Shown here: positions 7,421-15,373 of the stretch, piece by piece
Position numbering within the stretch: position 1 is the first letter of the stretch
How the letters are laid out: every line of letters starts with the position of its first letter
Origin: Bacteroidota bacterium
Lineage (GTDB): Bacteria; Bacteroidota; Bacteroidia; Flavobacteriales_D; Crocinitomicaceae
Direction of reading: 5' to 3'
Length of the DNA stretch: 26,642 bases
Assembly (NCBI GenBank): GCA_016866415.1
Contig: VGML01000008.1
Location: 1-26,642, forward strand
Notes under the pieces: generated by a model
The model's database searches: none
The model's input: only the letters and a program-made list of their open reading frames with translations
What the model was told of the DNA's origin: nothing
Made by a program: the position numbers and the translations under genes

Positions 7421-8215
7421 TTATTGTACGATGAATTTGATTGTGTTTGTTGTGTCAGCTCCAACCAATTGAGCTACGTATAAGCCTGCTGTCAACCCGT
7501 TGAATGTTGCGCTTGTTGTGTTCTCAACGTTCATTGTGTTTACCACTTGACCTGCTGCATTCACAATGTTGATTTGCTCAACTGTAGCGTTGTTCCAAGT
7601 GATTGTTCCGTTTCCATTAGATGGGTTCGGATATAATTCAAATGTTGCTGTTTCTTCTGTGATTCCTGCAGCTTCTGTAGCTACATATGTTCCGATGTTC
7701 AATTGACATCCGTTAGCGTCTGTTACGTTTACTTCGTATACTCCTTCTGTTGTGATGTCCATCAAATCTTCAGTGATTGCTCCGTTGTTCCAGTTGTGCG
7801 TGTATGGCGCTGTTCCTCCTTGTACGAATAAATCTAAACTTGTAGAGCTAACAAAGTTGTCTTGTGTAATCATCCCTTCCAATACTGCCGGTGCCTCAAC
7901 ATCGAAAGATGCAAATAATACTTCTCCTTCGTTTGTCTCAATTTTGACGCGGTAAGTTCCTGCTGCCAATCCGTTGATGTCTTCTGCATTCATCCCGTTG
8001 TCCCAAGAGAAGAAATATGTAGCTCCGTTTGTTACATCGATATCGATGCTTCCGTTGTTTGTGTTTGCACATGTTGTGTGGTGAACTGTGTAGGTAATCA
8101 CTTCTTGGTTGTTTGTATTAACTAAAGACCCTGTTGTGATGCTCTCAGCGTTTGCATTGATAGCTGTTGCTCCGATGAAGATACTTGCGATGAAGTTGCG
8201 AACTGAAGTTTTCAT
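7421..8215 (-). CDS. Small T9SS cargo protein with SprB-like repeats
   Basis: From the ATG at 8215 the product is 264 residues. I prefer this start over the in-frame ATG at 8251 because it gives a clean signal peptide (MKTSVRNFIASIF..., ending near NANA). Two SprB-type repeats follow: about 42-108, with C-x5-GSIDIDV and WDNGMNAEDINGLAAGTYRVKI, and about 112-172, with GGTAPYTHNWNNGAITEDL and VNVTDANGC. The last ~75 residues, starting ELYPNPSNG and ending KFIVQ, form a type A T9SS C-terminal sorting domain, so the protein should be released or attached at the cell surface. Codon use is unlike its neighbours, with more C-ending codons such as AAC and TTC, which suggests high expression. A near-match -7 box (TACCCTTG) lies at 8258-8265 on this strand. 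Confidence 0.88.
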   Translation of the reverse strand: MKTSVRNFIASIFIGATAINANAESITTGSLVNTNNQEVITYTVHHTTCANTNNGSIDIDVTNGATYFFSWDNGMNAEDINGLAAGTYRVKIETNEGEVLFASFDVEAPAVLEGMITQDNFVSSTSLDLFVQGGTAPYTHNWNNGAITEDLMDITTEGVYEVNVTDANGCQLNIGTYVATEAAGITEETATFELYPNPSNGNGTITWNNATVEQINIVNAAGQVVNTMNVENTTSATFNGLTAGLYVAQLVGADTTNTIKFIVQ

Positions 8216-8501
8216 TTTGTTTCGTTTTGTTATCTGAAACAAAATTGTCACATATCACAAGGGTATGCACCATATATTATGGAATAGCCTAGCAAAATAC
8301 ACCCTCATACACATCACCAATTATGTGTTTTAACGAAGGATAATAAGTGGTAGTACTTAGAAATCTATTTTTGAACGAAAATTTTGGGAATTCGTGAAGA
8401 TCTATTTTCTCGATGTAAAATAAATCCTAAATAAACTTTAGTTAATTTAAAGGAACAAATACCTTCCATAACATTGATAGCACTAAATAATTAGAAAATA
8501 C
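8216..8501. other. Intergenic region between kynU and the T9SS protein gene
   Basis: These 286 bp lie downstream of kynU and upstream of the T9SS gene, both on the minus strand. A possible -7 box lies at 8258-8265 (minus). ACACAT (8309-8314) and ATGTGT (8323-8328) form a 6-bp inverted repeat, which could be an operator or a weak hairpin. I find no T-run terminator for kynU and no open frame worth calling. Confidence 0.5.
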
Positions 8502-9776
8502 CTATTGAATGGCTTTCTCAAGTAAATGTCCAAACCACCAACAATCCTCGAATGAATTGTAAAGTGGTGCCGGGGCAACACGAATTACGTTCGGTTCTCT
8601 CCAATCAGCAACAACACCCAAATCACTCAGCGCGTCAAAAAGTGCTTTTCCTTGTCCTAAAGCCATTATTGAAAGTTGCGCTCCACGTTGATTTTTATCC
8701 TTTGGCGTAATTAACTCGAACGTACATTTATCTTTATTGCGTTCTGAAATGGAATCAATTACAAACTCTAAGTAGGCAGTCATCAAATCACGTTTCGCTC
8801 CAATCGCTTCCATTCCTGCCTCATCGAATATATCGACAGCAGCCAAATGTGCAGCCATTCCGAGAACGGGAGCGTTACTTAATTGCCATCCCTCGGCACC
8901 TGGCATAGGTTGAAACCCAGGCTCCATAAGGAAACGCTTTTCTTTGTTGTAGCCCCACCATCCAGCAAATCTTGGTAAATCTGGATTGTTTGCATGCCGC
9001 TCATGAACAAACATTCCTGAAACTCCACCGGGAGAGGAGTTTAAATATTTATAACCGCACCAAGCGGCAAAATCAACCCCCCATTCATGCAATCTAAGAT
9101 TTATATTTCCTGCTGCATGCGCTAAATCAAATCCAACGATAGCTCCGGCCTTATGCCCCGCTTTCGTGATAGTTTCCATATCGAAAAGCTGTCCAGTATA
9201 ATAATTTACACCGCCAATCATTACCAATGCTAATTCGTCGCCTAATTCTTCAATTTTAGATAGAATATCTTCTATTCTAATTAATTGTTCTCCTTCCCTT
9301 GGACCAAACTCTACCAAATGCTCGTTTGATAATCCATGAAATTTTACTTGCGACTCCAATGCATATTGATCGCTCGGAAATGCTTTTGCTTCGCATAAAA
9401 TTTTTGTTTTCTTGCCTTGTGGACGATAAAAAGAAACCATTAATAAATGAAGATTGGTTGTCAACGAGTGCGTTACAACAACCTCAATCGGCTTGGCGCC
9501 AACAATTTTAGCTACTTTTTCAGTCAAATTCTCGTGATAGGAAAACCAAGGTCTTTTTGCTAGAAAATGACCCTCAACACCAAATCTTGCCCAATCATCT
9601 AATTCTTCTTGAATGTAGTTGGAAGTTGATTTAGGCTGCAGACCTAATGAATTTCCTGTGAAATATCGAACTTCATTCTTATGAAAAGTCGGGAAATGAA
9701 ATTTATCACGAAAAGAACGTAAGGGATCAACTTGATCTATACTTTGAGCAAATGCTAAGGTATTTTCAAACTGCAT
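8502..9776 (-). CDS. kynU: Kynureninase
   Basis: The product is a 424-residue fold-type I PLP enzyme that cleaves kynurenine or 3-hydroxykynurenine to (hydroxy)anthranilate and alanine, in tryptophan breakdown or de novo NAD synthesis. From the ATG at 9776 (MQFENTLAFAQ) the sequence shows RYFTGNSLGLQP near the start, GFDLAHAAGN with the PLP-binding aspartate at about 217, and the PLP lysine in WCGYKYLNSSPGG (about K243), which is specific to kynureninases. The frame stays open upstream to 9890, but those 38 residues overlap hemL on the other strand and do not look like kynureninase, so I reject them. hemL starts 56 bp away in the opposite direction. A TATATTTG box lies on this strand at 9813-9820. 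No other kyn genes are nearby. Confidence 0.95.
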   Translation of the reverse strand: MQFENTLAFAQSIDQVDPLRSFRDKFHFPTFHKNEVRYFTGNSLGLQPKSTSNYIQEELDDWARFGVEGHFLAKRPWFSYHENLTEKVAKIVGAKPIEVVVTHSLTTNLHLLMVSFYRPQGKKTKILCEAKAFPSDQYALESQVKFHGLSNEHLVEFGPREGEQLIRIEDILSKIEELGDELALVMIGGVNYYTGQLFDMETITKAGHKAGAIVGFDLAHAAGNINLRLHEWGVDFAAWCGYKYLNSSPGGVSGMFVHERHANNPDLPRFAGWWGYNKEKRFLMEPGFQPMPGAEGWQLSNAPVLGMAAHLAAVDIFDEAGMEAIGAKRDLMTAYLEFVIDSISERNKDKCTFELITPKDKNQRGAQLSIMALGQGKALFDALSDLGVVADWREPNVIRVAPAPLYNSFEDCWWFGHLLEKAIQ

Positions 9777-9812
9777 AAACGATGGATTATTACTAAATTT
9801 GTTTTTTCGGTA

Positions 9813-9820
9813 CAAATATA
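9813..9820 (-). promoter_or_regulatory. Candidate -7 box of the kynU promoter
   Basis: On the minus strand this reads TATATTTG, an exact TAnnTTTG match. It would start transcription about 30 nt before the kynU ATG. No TTTG -33 box is seen at the expected distance, so the site is probable but not certain. Confidence 0.5.
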
Positions 9821-9832
9821 AACTTTTAAAAA

Positions 9833-11137
9833 ATGATGCTACAGGAAGGAATCGACCGATCAATATCCAATGAGTTGTTTCAAGAATCAAAAAACTATTT
9901 CCCCGGAGGTGTAAATTCTCCCGTTCGAGCTTTCAAATCAGTTGGCGGAACACCATTATTCATTAAAAAGGGAGATGGAGCTTATATTTGGGATGAGGAT
10001 GGTAATAAGTTCATCGATTTTTGTTGCAGTTGGGGTCCATTAATTCTTGGGCACAACGATCCTGATGTTTTCCATTCAATTGTGGAAACATTAAAAAATG
10101 GTTCCAGTTTTGGCGCGCCTACACGAAAAGAAAATGAGTTGGCCTCATTTATTTTAGAACGAATTCCTTTCATTGATAAATTGCGATTTGTTAGTTCTGG
10201 AACAGAAGCGGTTATGTCAGCTATACGATTAGCGCGAGGTTACACCGGAAAAAATAAAATTGTCAAATTCGATGGTTGTTATCATGGTCATGTAGATGCC
10301 TTACTTGTAAATGCGGGAAGTGGGCTTGCTACATTCGGAACTTCCTCTAGTGCAGGCGTTCCTGAAACGTTCGCTCAAGAAACATTAGTTTTACCTTTAA
10401 ACGATTTAGATACTCTAAAAACCTGTTTTGAGGCCTATAGTGGCGACATCGCATGCGTAATCATTGAGCCGATTCCAGCAAACAATGGTTTGCTTTTACA
10501 AGACAATTCATTTTTAAATGGTTTGAGAGCTTTATGCACAGAATTCAACATTCTACTCATCTTTGATGAGGTCATTTCCGGTTTCAGGGTAGCTTTTGGA
10601 GGTGCTACGGAATTATATGGAATTTATCCAGATATTGTTACATATGGGAAAATTATAGGTGGTGGACTTCCTGTAGGTGCCTATGGAGCAAAAAAAGAAA
10701 TAATGCAATTTGTCTCACCTGATGGACCTGTTTATCAAGCGGGAACCCTTTCTGGAAATCCTGTGGCAATGGCTGCGGGACTTGAACAACTTAAAAAATG
10801 TTCCGAACAAGGTTTTTATATTGAATTAGCAAATAAAACAACTGAATTTATTGAAGGCATTAATTCATTTTGTGCTGAAAATAACTTTCCACTTGAGCTC
10901 GTGTCGATTGGTTCTATTTTTTGGTTTTCATTCAATGGAAAAAAACGCATTTTAAGCTCGAGCCAAATTGATCCAGACATGACATATTTCAATAAACTTC
11001 ATAATTATTTATTAAATCAAGGAGTCTATTTAGGACCAAGTGGATATGAAGTAGGTTTTATATCGAGTAAACACGATAAAAAGATGATTGAATTTGCCGC
11101 ACAAAAGATAATCGAAGGAATTAAAGAGTTATTTTAA
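9833..11137 (+). CDS. hemL: Glutamate-1-semialdehyde 2,1-aminomutase
   Basis: The 434-residue product converts glutamate-1-semialdehyde to 5-aminolevulinate, the last step of the C5 route to haem. It is a fold-type I PLP enzyme in the cytosol. Markers: FPGGVNSPVRAFKSVGGTP near the N-terminus, SSGTEA at 121-126 (cofactor phosphate binding), CYHGHVDALL at about 149-158, FDEVISGFR at 244-252 and the PLP lysine K273 in TYGKIIGGGLPVGA. The length is standard. Two ATG codons in tandem (9833 and 9836) could both serve as the start. It is divergent from kynU across 56 bp. No clear terminator follows; the inverted repeat at 11213-11230 lacks a T-run. Confidence 0.97.
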   Translation: MMLQEGIDRSISNELFQESKNYFPGGVNSPVRAFKSVGGTPLFIKKGDGAYIWDEDGNKFIDFCCSWGPLILGHNDPDVFHSIVETLKNGSSFGAPTRKENELASFILERIPFIDKLRFVSSGTEAVMSAIRLARGYTGKNKIVKFDGCYHGHVDALLVNAGSGLATFGTSSSAGVPETFAQETLVLPLNDLDTLKTCFEAYSGDIACVIIEPIPANNGLLLQDNSFLNGLRALCTEFNILLIFDEVISGFRVAFGGATELYGIYPDIVTYGKIIGGGLPVGAYGAKKEIMQFVSPDGPVYQAGTLSGNPVAMAAGLEQLKKCSEQGFYIELANKTTEFIEGINSFCAENNFPLELVSIGSIFWFSFNGKKRILSSSQIDPDMTYFNKLHNYLLNQGVYLGPSGYEVGFISSKHDKKMIEFAAQKIIEGIKELF

Positions 11138-11204
11138 AACTTTATTGGATTCGAATTGTTACCTTGACATAAAGCTTATCGACGAAAAATAAATTAAGTT
11201 ACTT

Positions 11205-11230
11205 TACTTTTAGCCTAAAACATTTTAGGC
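11205..11230 (+). promoter_or_regulatory. Candidate -7 box followed by a palindrome upstream of the HTH gene
   Basis: TACTTTTA (11205-11212) matches seven of eight bases of TAnnTTTG. Directly behind it, GCCTAAAA and TTTTAGGC (11213-11230) form an 8-bp inverted repeat separated by CA, 30 bp before the next start codon. The layout would fit a promoter with an operator for the small HTH-like protein. It could also be a hairpin at the end of the hemL transcript. Confidence 0.4.
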
Positions 11231-11260
11231 CTTAATACTAACCGATTTACTACTTTAATT

Positions 11261-11602
11261 ATGCAGCACAAAGGTGAAATCTTAGAAAAAGCAGTGAGGG
11301 AGAGCGGAATGCCGTTGACTAAACTCACTCAAAGACTAAACAAAAGCAGACGTTGGATTTACAATGCTTTTGAAAATCCAAATGTTTCCATTGACTATAT
11401 CTTGGAAATTAGTAAAATTATTCATCACGATTTTTCTGAAGACATAGTAGAATTAAAAAAATATCGAACGATGGCAGCCTTTATGCACCTTGAAAATGTT
11501 TCTGAAACAGACAATAATGAGAAGCAAGGTCAAGACTATTGGAAAGACAAGTATTTGAAATTGTTGGAAAAATATAACCAACTATTGGAGCGAGGTCTCT
11601 AA
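11261..11602 (+). CDS. Small helix-turn-helix (XRE-like) protein with coiled-coil tail
   Basis: The 113-residue product begins HKGEILEKAVRESGMPLTKLTQRLNKSRRWIYNAFENP, which reads as a helix-turn-helix of the XRE/Cro type: helix, turn at SGMPL, recognition helix around NKSRRWIYN. The middle part (about 45-75) is helical, and the end (DYWKDKYLKLLEKYNQLLE) looks like an amphipathic coiled coil, probably for dimerisation. Small proteins of this layout are common as uncharacterised regulators in Bacteroidota. The target is unknown; the palindrome just upstream makes autoregulation possible. The epimerase-like gene begins 36 bp downstream, so this may be the first gene of the carotenoid gene set. 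Family confidence is moderate. Confidence 0.75.
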   Translation: MQHKGEILEKAVRESGMPLTKLTQRLNKSRRWIYNAFENPNVSIDYILEISKIIHHDFSEDIVELKKYRTMAAFMHLENVSETDNNEKQGQDYWKDKYLKLLEKYNQLLERGL

Positions 11603-11638
11603 AAGCTTTTATCAACTATTTCTTTGTAGCTTTGAGCC

Positions 11639-12646
11639 ATGATTTTAGTCACGGGTTCCACAGGTTTATTGGGCAGTCATTTACTTATTGAGCTCACTCA
11701 ATACCATTCTAAAATCAGAGCCAGTTTTCGCAATCATGAAAAAATAAAGGGGGTAGAAAAGCTATTTCGTTTTTATTTCAATAATGACGCAGATACTTAT
11801 TTTCAAAAAATAGAGTGGGTTCATTGTGATTTATTAAATCTAGGTCAACTAAATAGTCTCTTCCAAGAAGTAGAATACGTTTATCATTGCTCTGGAAAAG
11901 TTTCATTCTACAAATCAGATTTTGGCGCATGTTTTCGAAATAATCGAGAGGCAACGGCCAATGTTGTTAATTTTTGCCTGAGTTCAAAAGTCAAAAAACT
12001 TTGCTACGTTAGTTCAACGGCCGCGATTGGCAGTAATCCGAATGGTTTAACGACAGAAGCGAACAAATGGGAAAATGGAAAGACTATTAGTGGTTATTCG
12101 GTCTCGAAATTTTCAGCTGAAAAAGAGGTTAGGCGTGGAATCGAAGAAGGTCTGAACTCAGTAATCATAAATCCATGTGTAATACTAGGACCTGGCGATT
12201 GGAATGATTCATCACTAACGATTTTCAAAACAGCTAATAAAGGGATTTCATTTTACCCGAGTGGGAGAAACGCGATTGTAGATGCAAGAGATGTTGCGAA
12301 ATCAATGAGACTATTGATGGATTCATCAATTCATTCAGAAAGATTTCTTTGCATTGGAGTTAATATAACTTTTCATGATTTATTCAGTAAATTGTGCTTA
12401 AAGTTTGGAAATAAAGCTCCTTCAATTCTTGTACCGCGCTGGCTAACCATATTTGTGGCATTCTTTTCGGAAACCTTTTGTCGAATATCAGGAAAAAAAT
12501 CAGGCATATCAATTGAAACTGCTTATTCAGCGTACAAGTCGATTGAGTATGATAATTCCAAACTAAGAAAGGTTATTGAAATTGAATTCCACACTTTAGA
12601 GGAAACCATTGACAATGCAATTGCTTTCAAACATTTTGATTCATAG
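11639..12646 (+). CDS. NAD(P)-dependent epimerase/dehydratase or reductase (extended SDR)
   Basis: The 335-residue product is an extended short-chain dehydrogenase/reductase. The Rossmann motif TGSTGLLGSHL is at residues 5-15, followed by an acidic CDLLN segment, the YHCSGKVSFY strand and the catalytic pair in YSVSK, then NPCVILGPGDW, as in dihydroflavonol-4-reductase and 3-beta-HSD-like members. Substrates in this family range from nucleotide sugars to steroid-like alcohols, and nothing in the sequence decides between them. The carotenoid gene at 12661 starts 14 bp downstream, so it is very probably co-transcribed with the pigment genes; modification of a carotenoid or its sugar is possible but unproven. 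No signal peptide is seen. Confidence 0.85.
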   Translation: MILVTGSTGLLGSHLLIELTQYHSKIRASFRNHEKIKGVEKLFRFYFNNDADTYFQKIEWVHCDLLNLGQLNSLFQEVEYVYHCSGKVSFYKSDFGACFRNNREATANVVNFCLSSKVKKLCYVSSTAAIGSNPNGLTTEANKWENGKTISGYSVSKFSAEKEVRRGIEEGLNSVIINPCVILGPGDWNDSSLTIFKTANKGISFYPSGRNAIVDARDVAKSMRLLMDSSIHSERFLCIGVNITFHDLFSKLCLKFGNKAPSILVPRWLTIFVAFFSETFCRISGKKSGISIETAYSAYKSIEYDNSKLRKVIEIEFHTLEETIDNAIAFKHFDS

Positions 12647-12660
12647 CTTGTTTTTTTGCA

Positions 12661-13287
12661 ATGAAAAGAAGAGAAATTATTCTTTCTGGAATATTGGTCA
12701 TTTTCTACACGGTGGGTATCGTTGGCACCCACATTTCTGCATACAAAGATTCATTTTTTGGTCTTTCTTATTTCAATCTCCTTCTATCATTCGTTATACT
12801 GATTTTAGCACGAAATGACAAGAATAAAGCTTTTTGGGGATTCCTCGGATTTGCTTTTTTCATAGGAATGTTAGTTGAATGGATTGGAGTACATACGGGA
12901 TTATTGTTTGGGGATTATTATTATAGTAAAAACCTTGGTTTCAAAGTATTTGAAGTCCCCTTAGTAATTGGACTTAATTGGGCTATGCTCACTGTTGTTT
13001 CGTCTTCTGTTGTTAGTAAAATAAATACGAATGGTCTTATAAAAATTTTACTCAGTGCGCTCGCGATGACTCTGTTCGATGTGCTGATAGAACCTGTTGC
13101 AATAAGATCTGATTTTTGGTTATGGAAAGATGGTGTAATTCCTTTTTATAATTATGTTTGTTGGTTTCTAATATCGTTAATTTTACAGGTGATATACTTT
13201 CGTTTCAACTTGGTGGAATCGAACAAAGTACATAATTTATTGTTAGTTTTTATGACGATATTTTTCGTTAGTTTAATTTTATTTTAA
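12661..13287 (+). CDS. Carotenoid biosynthesis membrane protein (CruF-like 1',2'-hydratase)
   Basis: The 208-residue product is very hydrophobic, with about six membrane helices. The central segment WIGVHTGLLFGDYYYSKNLG followed by FEVPLVIGLNWAML is typical of the carotenoid biosynthesis family (DUF422, PF04240), which includes CruF, the gamma-carotene or bisanhydrobacterioruberin hydratase that adds water to the acyclic psi end. It is followed with 2 bp spacing by the CrtZ-type hydroxylase and then the lycopene cyclase, which supports a pigment role. In Bacteroidota such hydratases take part in saproxanthin and myxol synthesis. The family is clear; the exact substrate is inferred. Confidence 0.85.
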   Translation: MKRREIILSGILVIFYTVGIVGTHISAYKDSFFGLSYFNLLLSFVILILARNDKNKAFWGFLGFAFFIGMLVEWIGVHTGLLFGDYYYSKNLGFKVFEVPLVIGLNWAMLTVVSSSVVSKINTNGLIKILLSALAMTLFDVLIEPVAIRSDFWLWKDGVIPFYNYVCWFLISLILQVIYFRFNLVESNKVHNLLLVFMTIFFVSLILF

Positions 13288-13289
13288 CT

Positions 13290-13769
13290 ATGTATTGGTG
13301 GGGACCTTTTGTTTTGATTTTAGCCTTTTTCGGAATGGAATTCATGGCGTGGGCAACACATAAATTTGTGATGCATGGCAATATGTGGTATTTTCACAAG
13401 GACCATCATCAAGTTGAGGAAGGATTCTTTGAGAAAAACGATGTGTTCTTTTTGATTTATGCGATACCATCTTGGTTGTGTATCATGTTGGGAATGATCT
13501 ATCAATTTTACGTTCCCGTTTGGATTGGATTTGGAATAGCGGCTTATGGTTTTGCCTATTTTTTAGTTCATGACGTATACATTCACCGAAGATTTAAGTG
13601 GCTGCGCGATATCGATCATCCGTATTTCTATGCGATTCGCAAAGCACATAAAGTTCATCACAAGCACACTGATAAAGAACATGGCGAGTGCTTTGGAATG
13701 TTAATCGTTCCTCCAAAATTTTACAGGGAAGCGAAGAAATCCTATCAAAGTAAAAATAACCTGCGATGA
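13290..13769 (+). CDS. crtZ: Beta-carotene 3-hydroxylase (CrtZ type)
   Basis: The 159-residue product is a small membrane di-iron hydroxylase that adds the 3-hydroxyl group to beta-ionone rings. All four histidine clusters are visible: HKFVMH at 24-29, HKDHH at 36-40, HDVYIH at 94-99 and HKVHH at 120-124. The length matches bacterial CrtZ. Hydrophobic segments lie at about 4-22, 52-72 and 76-94. The TGA stop overlaps the ATG of the lycopene cyclase gene (ATGA at 13766-13769), and the CruF-like gene ends 2 bp upstream, so translation is probably coupled across all three. The products expected are 3-hydroxylated rings, as in zeaxanthin or saproxanthin. Confidence 0.93.
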   Translation: MYWWGPFVLILAFFGMEFMAWATHKFVMHGNMWYFHKDHHQVEEGFFEKNDVFFLIYAIPSWLCIMLGMIYQFYVPVWIGFGIAAYGFAYFLVHDVYIHRRFKWLRDIDHPYFYAIRKAHKVHHKHTDKEHGECFGMLIVPPKFYREAKKSYQSKNNLR

Positions 13770-14452
13770 GCGTTTATGGTTGGGTTCTTCTTTTTTCAAT
13801 TGCGGGGCCATTTGCTTTAAGTTTCGACAAAAAAGTAAATTTCATTCGCTATTGGAAGCCCTTACTCATTTCGGTTGTTTGTGTTGGGATTCCCTTTTTA
13901 ATTTGGGATGAGTTGTTCACGCAACTTGAAGTTTGGGGTTTTAATTCAACCTATTTATTCGGTATTTATCTTGGTCATTTGCCATTGGAAGAAGTATTGT
14001 TTTTCCTGATTGTTCCCTATTGTTGTGTATTCATTCACGAAGTTTTGACAACTTACTTTCCGAATATTAAATTGGATGTTACCGCAAAGTTTTTCGGAAT
14101 TATAATGTTGGCTTTGTCCATTATTTTAGTCATCTTGAATCCCACAAATTATTACACTTTATCTGCTTGCTCTTTAACTTCGATTTACATTTTAATTGCT
14201 TTTATTAGAAAGTTTCATTGGTTTTCATCTTTTGCTTTTACATATTTAGTTTGTTTGATTCCTTTTTTAATTGTGAATGGGATATTAACAGGAAGTATGA
14301 CTGATGAACCGATTGTTTGGTATTCAGAAAAGCACATTACTGGATTTCGAATATTGACAATTCCATTTGAGGATTTGTTTTACAATTTTAGTTTACTTTT
14401 TCCAATCATTTGGATATTTGAAAATCTAAAAGCTAAGTTCCACAGGAACTGA
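13766..14452 (+). CDS. Lycopene cyclase, fused heterodimer type (CrtYcd)
   Basis: The 228-residue product has six to seven membrane helices and the lycopene cyclase domain found in CrtYc/CrtYd and fungal CarRA. The motif HLPLEEVLFFLIVPY lies at 71-85 and a second, IPFEDLFYNF, near the C-terminus, one for each half of the fused protein. Cyclisation of lycopene ends gives gamma- or beta-carotene in the inner membrane. The gene overlaps crtZ by 4 bp. The presence of a CruF-like hydratase, which needs an open psi end, suggests that at least part of the product is monocyclic. crtB and crtI must be elsewhere in the genome. Transcription probably ends before or within the tRNA region, but no hairpin is seen directly after it. 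Confidence 0.9.
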   Translation: MSVYGWVLLFSIAGPFALSFDKKVNFIRYWKPLLISVVCVGIPFLIWDELFTQLEVWGFNSTYLFGIYLGHLPLEEVLFFLIVPYCCVFIHEVLTTYFPNIKLDVTAKFFGIIMLALSIILVILNPTNYYTLSACSLTSIYILIAFIRKFHWFSSFAFTYLVCLIPFLIVNGILTGSMTDEPIVWYSEKHITGFRILTIPFEDLFYNFSLLFPIIWIFENLKAKFHRN

Positions 14453-14471
14453 AATAATTTCATTTTAAAAT

Positions 14472-14501
14472 TTTGTTGAACGAAAATTATCGTTAAATTT
14501 G
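14472..14501 (+). promoter_or_regulatory. Promoter of the tRNA-Gly/tRNA-Leu unit
   Basis: TTTG (14472-14475), 18 bp, then TAAATTTG (14494-14501). Both boxes match the Bacteroidota sigma consensus exactly, with spacing one below the usual 19. Start of transcription is expected near 14508, about 33 bp before tRNA-Gly. Confidence 0.8.
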
Positions 14502-14540
14502 TCACCCCAATAAACGATTGGGACAATATTGAAATAATAA

Positions 14541-14613
<73 letters not shown>

Positions 14614-14670
14614 CGCCAAACCACAAAAGTTCGAAAGAACGATTGTAGCCCGACAGTCCGGTCGGGATTC
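14614..14670 (+). other. tRNA spacer with two small hairpins
   Basis: Between the two tRNAs, GTTC-GAAA-GAAC and CCCGAC-(6 nt)-GTCGGG can each form a stem. There is no T-run, so they probably help to present the precursor for processing rather than end transcription. Confidence 0.4.
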
Positions 14671-14754
14671 GCTCGAGTGGTGGAATTGGTAGACACGCCG
14701 GACTTAAAATCCTGTGGGCATTTGCCCGTGCGGGTTCAAGTCCCGCCTCGAGTA
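14671..14754 (+). tRNA. tRNA-Leu (anticodon UAA)
   Basis: A class II tRNA with a long variable arm (GTGGGCATTTGCCCGT). The acceptor GCTCGAG pairs with CTCGAGT, with a G-U first pair. The anticodon loop CTTAAAA gives UAA, which reads UUA/UUG. The anticodon stem has one C-T mismatch in my folding. The T-arm is GCGGG-TTCAAGT-CCCGC. The discriminator is A and CCA is not encoded. Confidence 0.95.
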
Positions 14755-14755
14755 C

Positions 14756-14789
14756 AAAATCCCTGTAGATTATTCTGCAGGGATTTTTT
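14756..14789 (+). terminator. Intrinsic terminator of the tRNA-Gly/tRNA-Leu unit
   Basis: AAATCCCTGTAG-ATTATT-CTGCAGGGATTT forms a 12-bp stem with one G-U pair, followed by TTTT. It starts within 2 bp of the tRNA-Leu end. Confidence 0.92.
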
Positions 14790-14886
14790 ATTATTAGTTC
14801 CATTGATTTCATATTGGGTTATGCTCCAATACTGTTACATTCCAATCTGCTTCGCGTTAAAGGTGGAAACATAAATATCCAAAGTC

Positions 14887-15306
14887 ATGAAGCTATTTTT
14901 TATTGGGATTGCTCTTTTCATTTTAGGAGGGTTGAATTCGCAAGTTATCCGAATTAGAGTGTATCAAGCATTGGAGTATTCTGAATTTGATACATTAGGT
15001 GTTTTTAATGCAATTCAAAATGTTTCCGATGAAACTTCCATTATAGAGGCAAATTGTGAGTATGTGATGGATCTAAATAACAAGTGGAGTAAATTTTACC
15101 GCAATGGTGTTTTGGAAACCGAAAGCGAATTGACCTTTCAAAATGAAGGTAGCCTATACGCAGTTAATTTTCTGTATGAAGGTTTTGATGTTGGAGTTGT
15201 ATTTAATCTTGACTCTAAAAATGAGACTTTTGATTGGTTTTCAAGAACAGGCGACTATTACCTTATTTCAAAAGGTTTGAAGTTTGAAATTGTCAAAGGC
15301 AGTTAA
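14887..15306 (+). CDS. Hypothetical secreted protein
   Basis: I do not recognise this family. The 139-residue product has a hydrophobic N-terminus (MKLFFIGIALFILGGLNSQ) that reads as a signal peptide cleaved near residue 19, so it is probably periplasmic or outer-membrane associated. The remainder is soluble and mainly beta-strand in character, with acidic patches (ETSIIEANCEYVMD, LDSKNETFDWFSR). The segment NKWSKFYRNGVLETESELTFQNEGS could form a strand-turn-strand unit. It is the first gene after the tRNA terminator, with no obvious promoter in the 97 bp before it. The DUF2927-like gene begins 67 bp downstream. Confidence 0.65.
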   Translation: MKLFFIGIALFILGGLNSQVIRIRVYQALEYSEFDTLGVFNAIQNVSDETSIIEANCEYVMDLNNKWSKFYRNGVLETESELTFQNEGSLYAVNFLYEGFDVGVVFNLDSKNETFDWFSRTGDYYLISKGLKFEIVKGS

Positions 15307-15373
15307 ATAATTCTTTGTAATAACTAAAAGATTTGGATGAAGCACAACTACTCTAATTTTCAATCTACTAAAA

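Noticed and set aside
9777..9890. Upstream extension of the kynureninase frame by 38 residues
   Set aside because: It overlaps the start of hemL, is not similar to kynureninase, and covers a -7 box for kynU. The ATG at 9776 fits the family N-terminus.
11213..11230. Intrinsic terminator of hemL
   Set aside because: The inverted repeat has no T-run on either strand and only a 2-nt centre, so an operator-like role seemed at least as likely.
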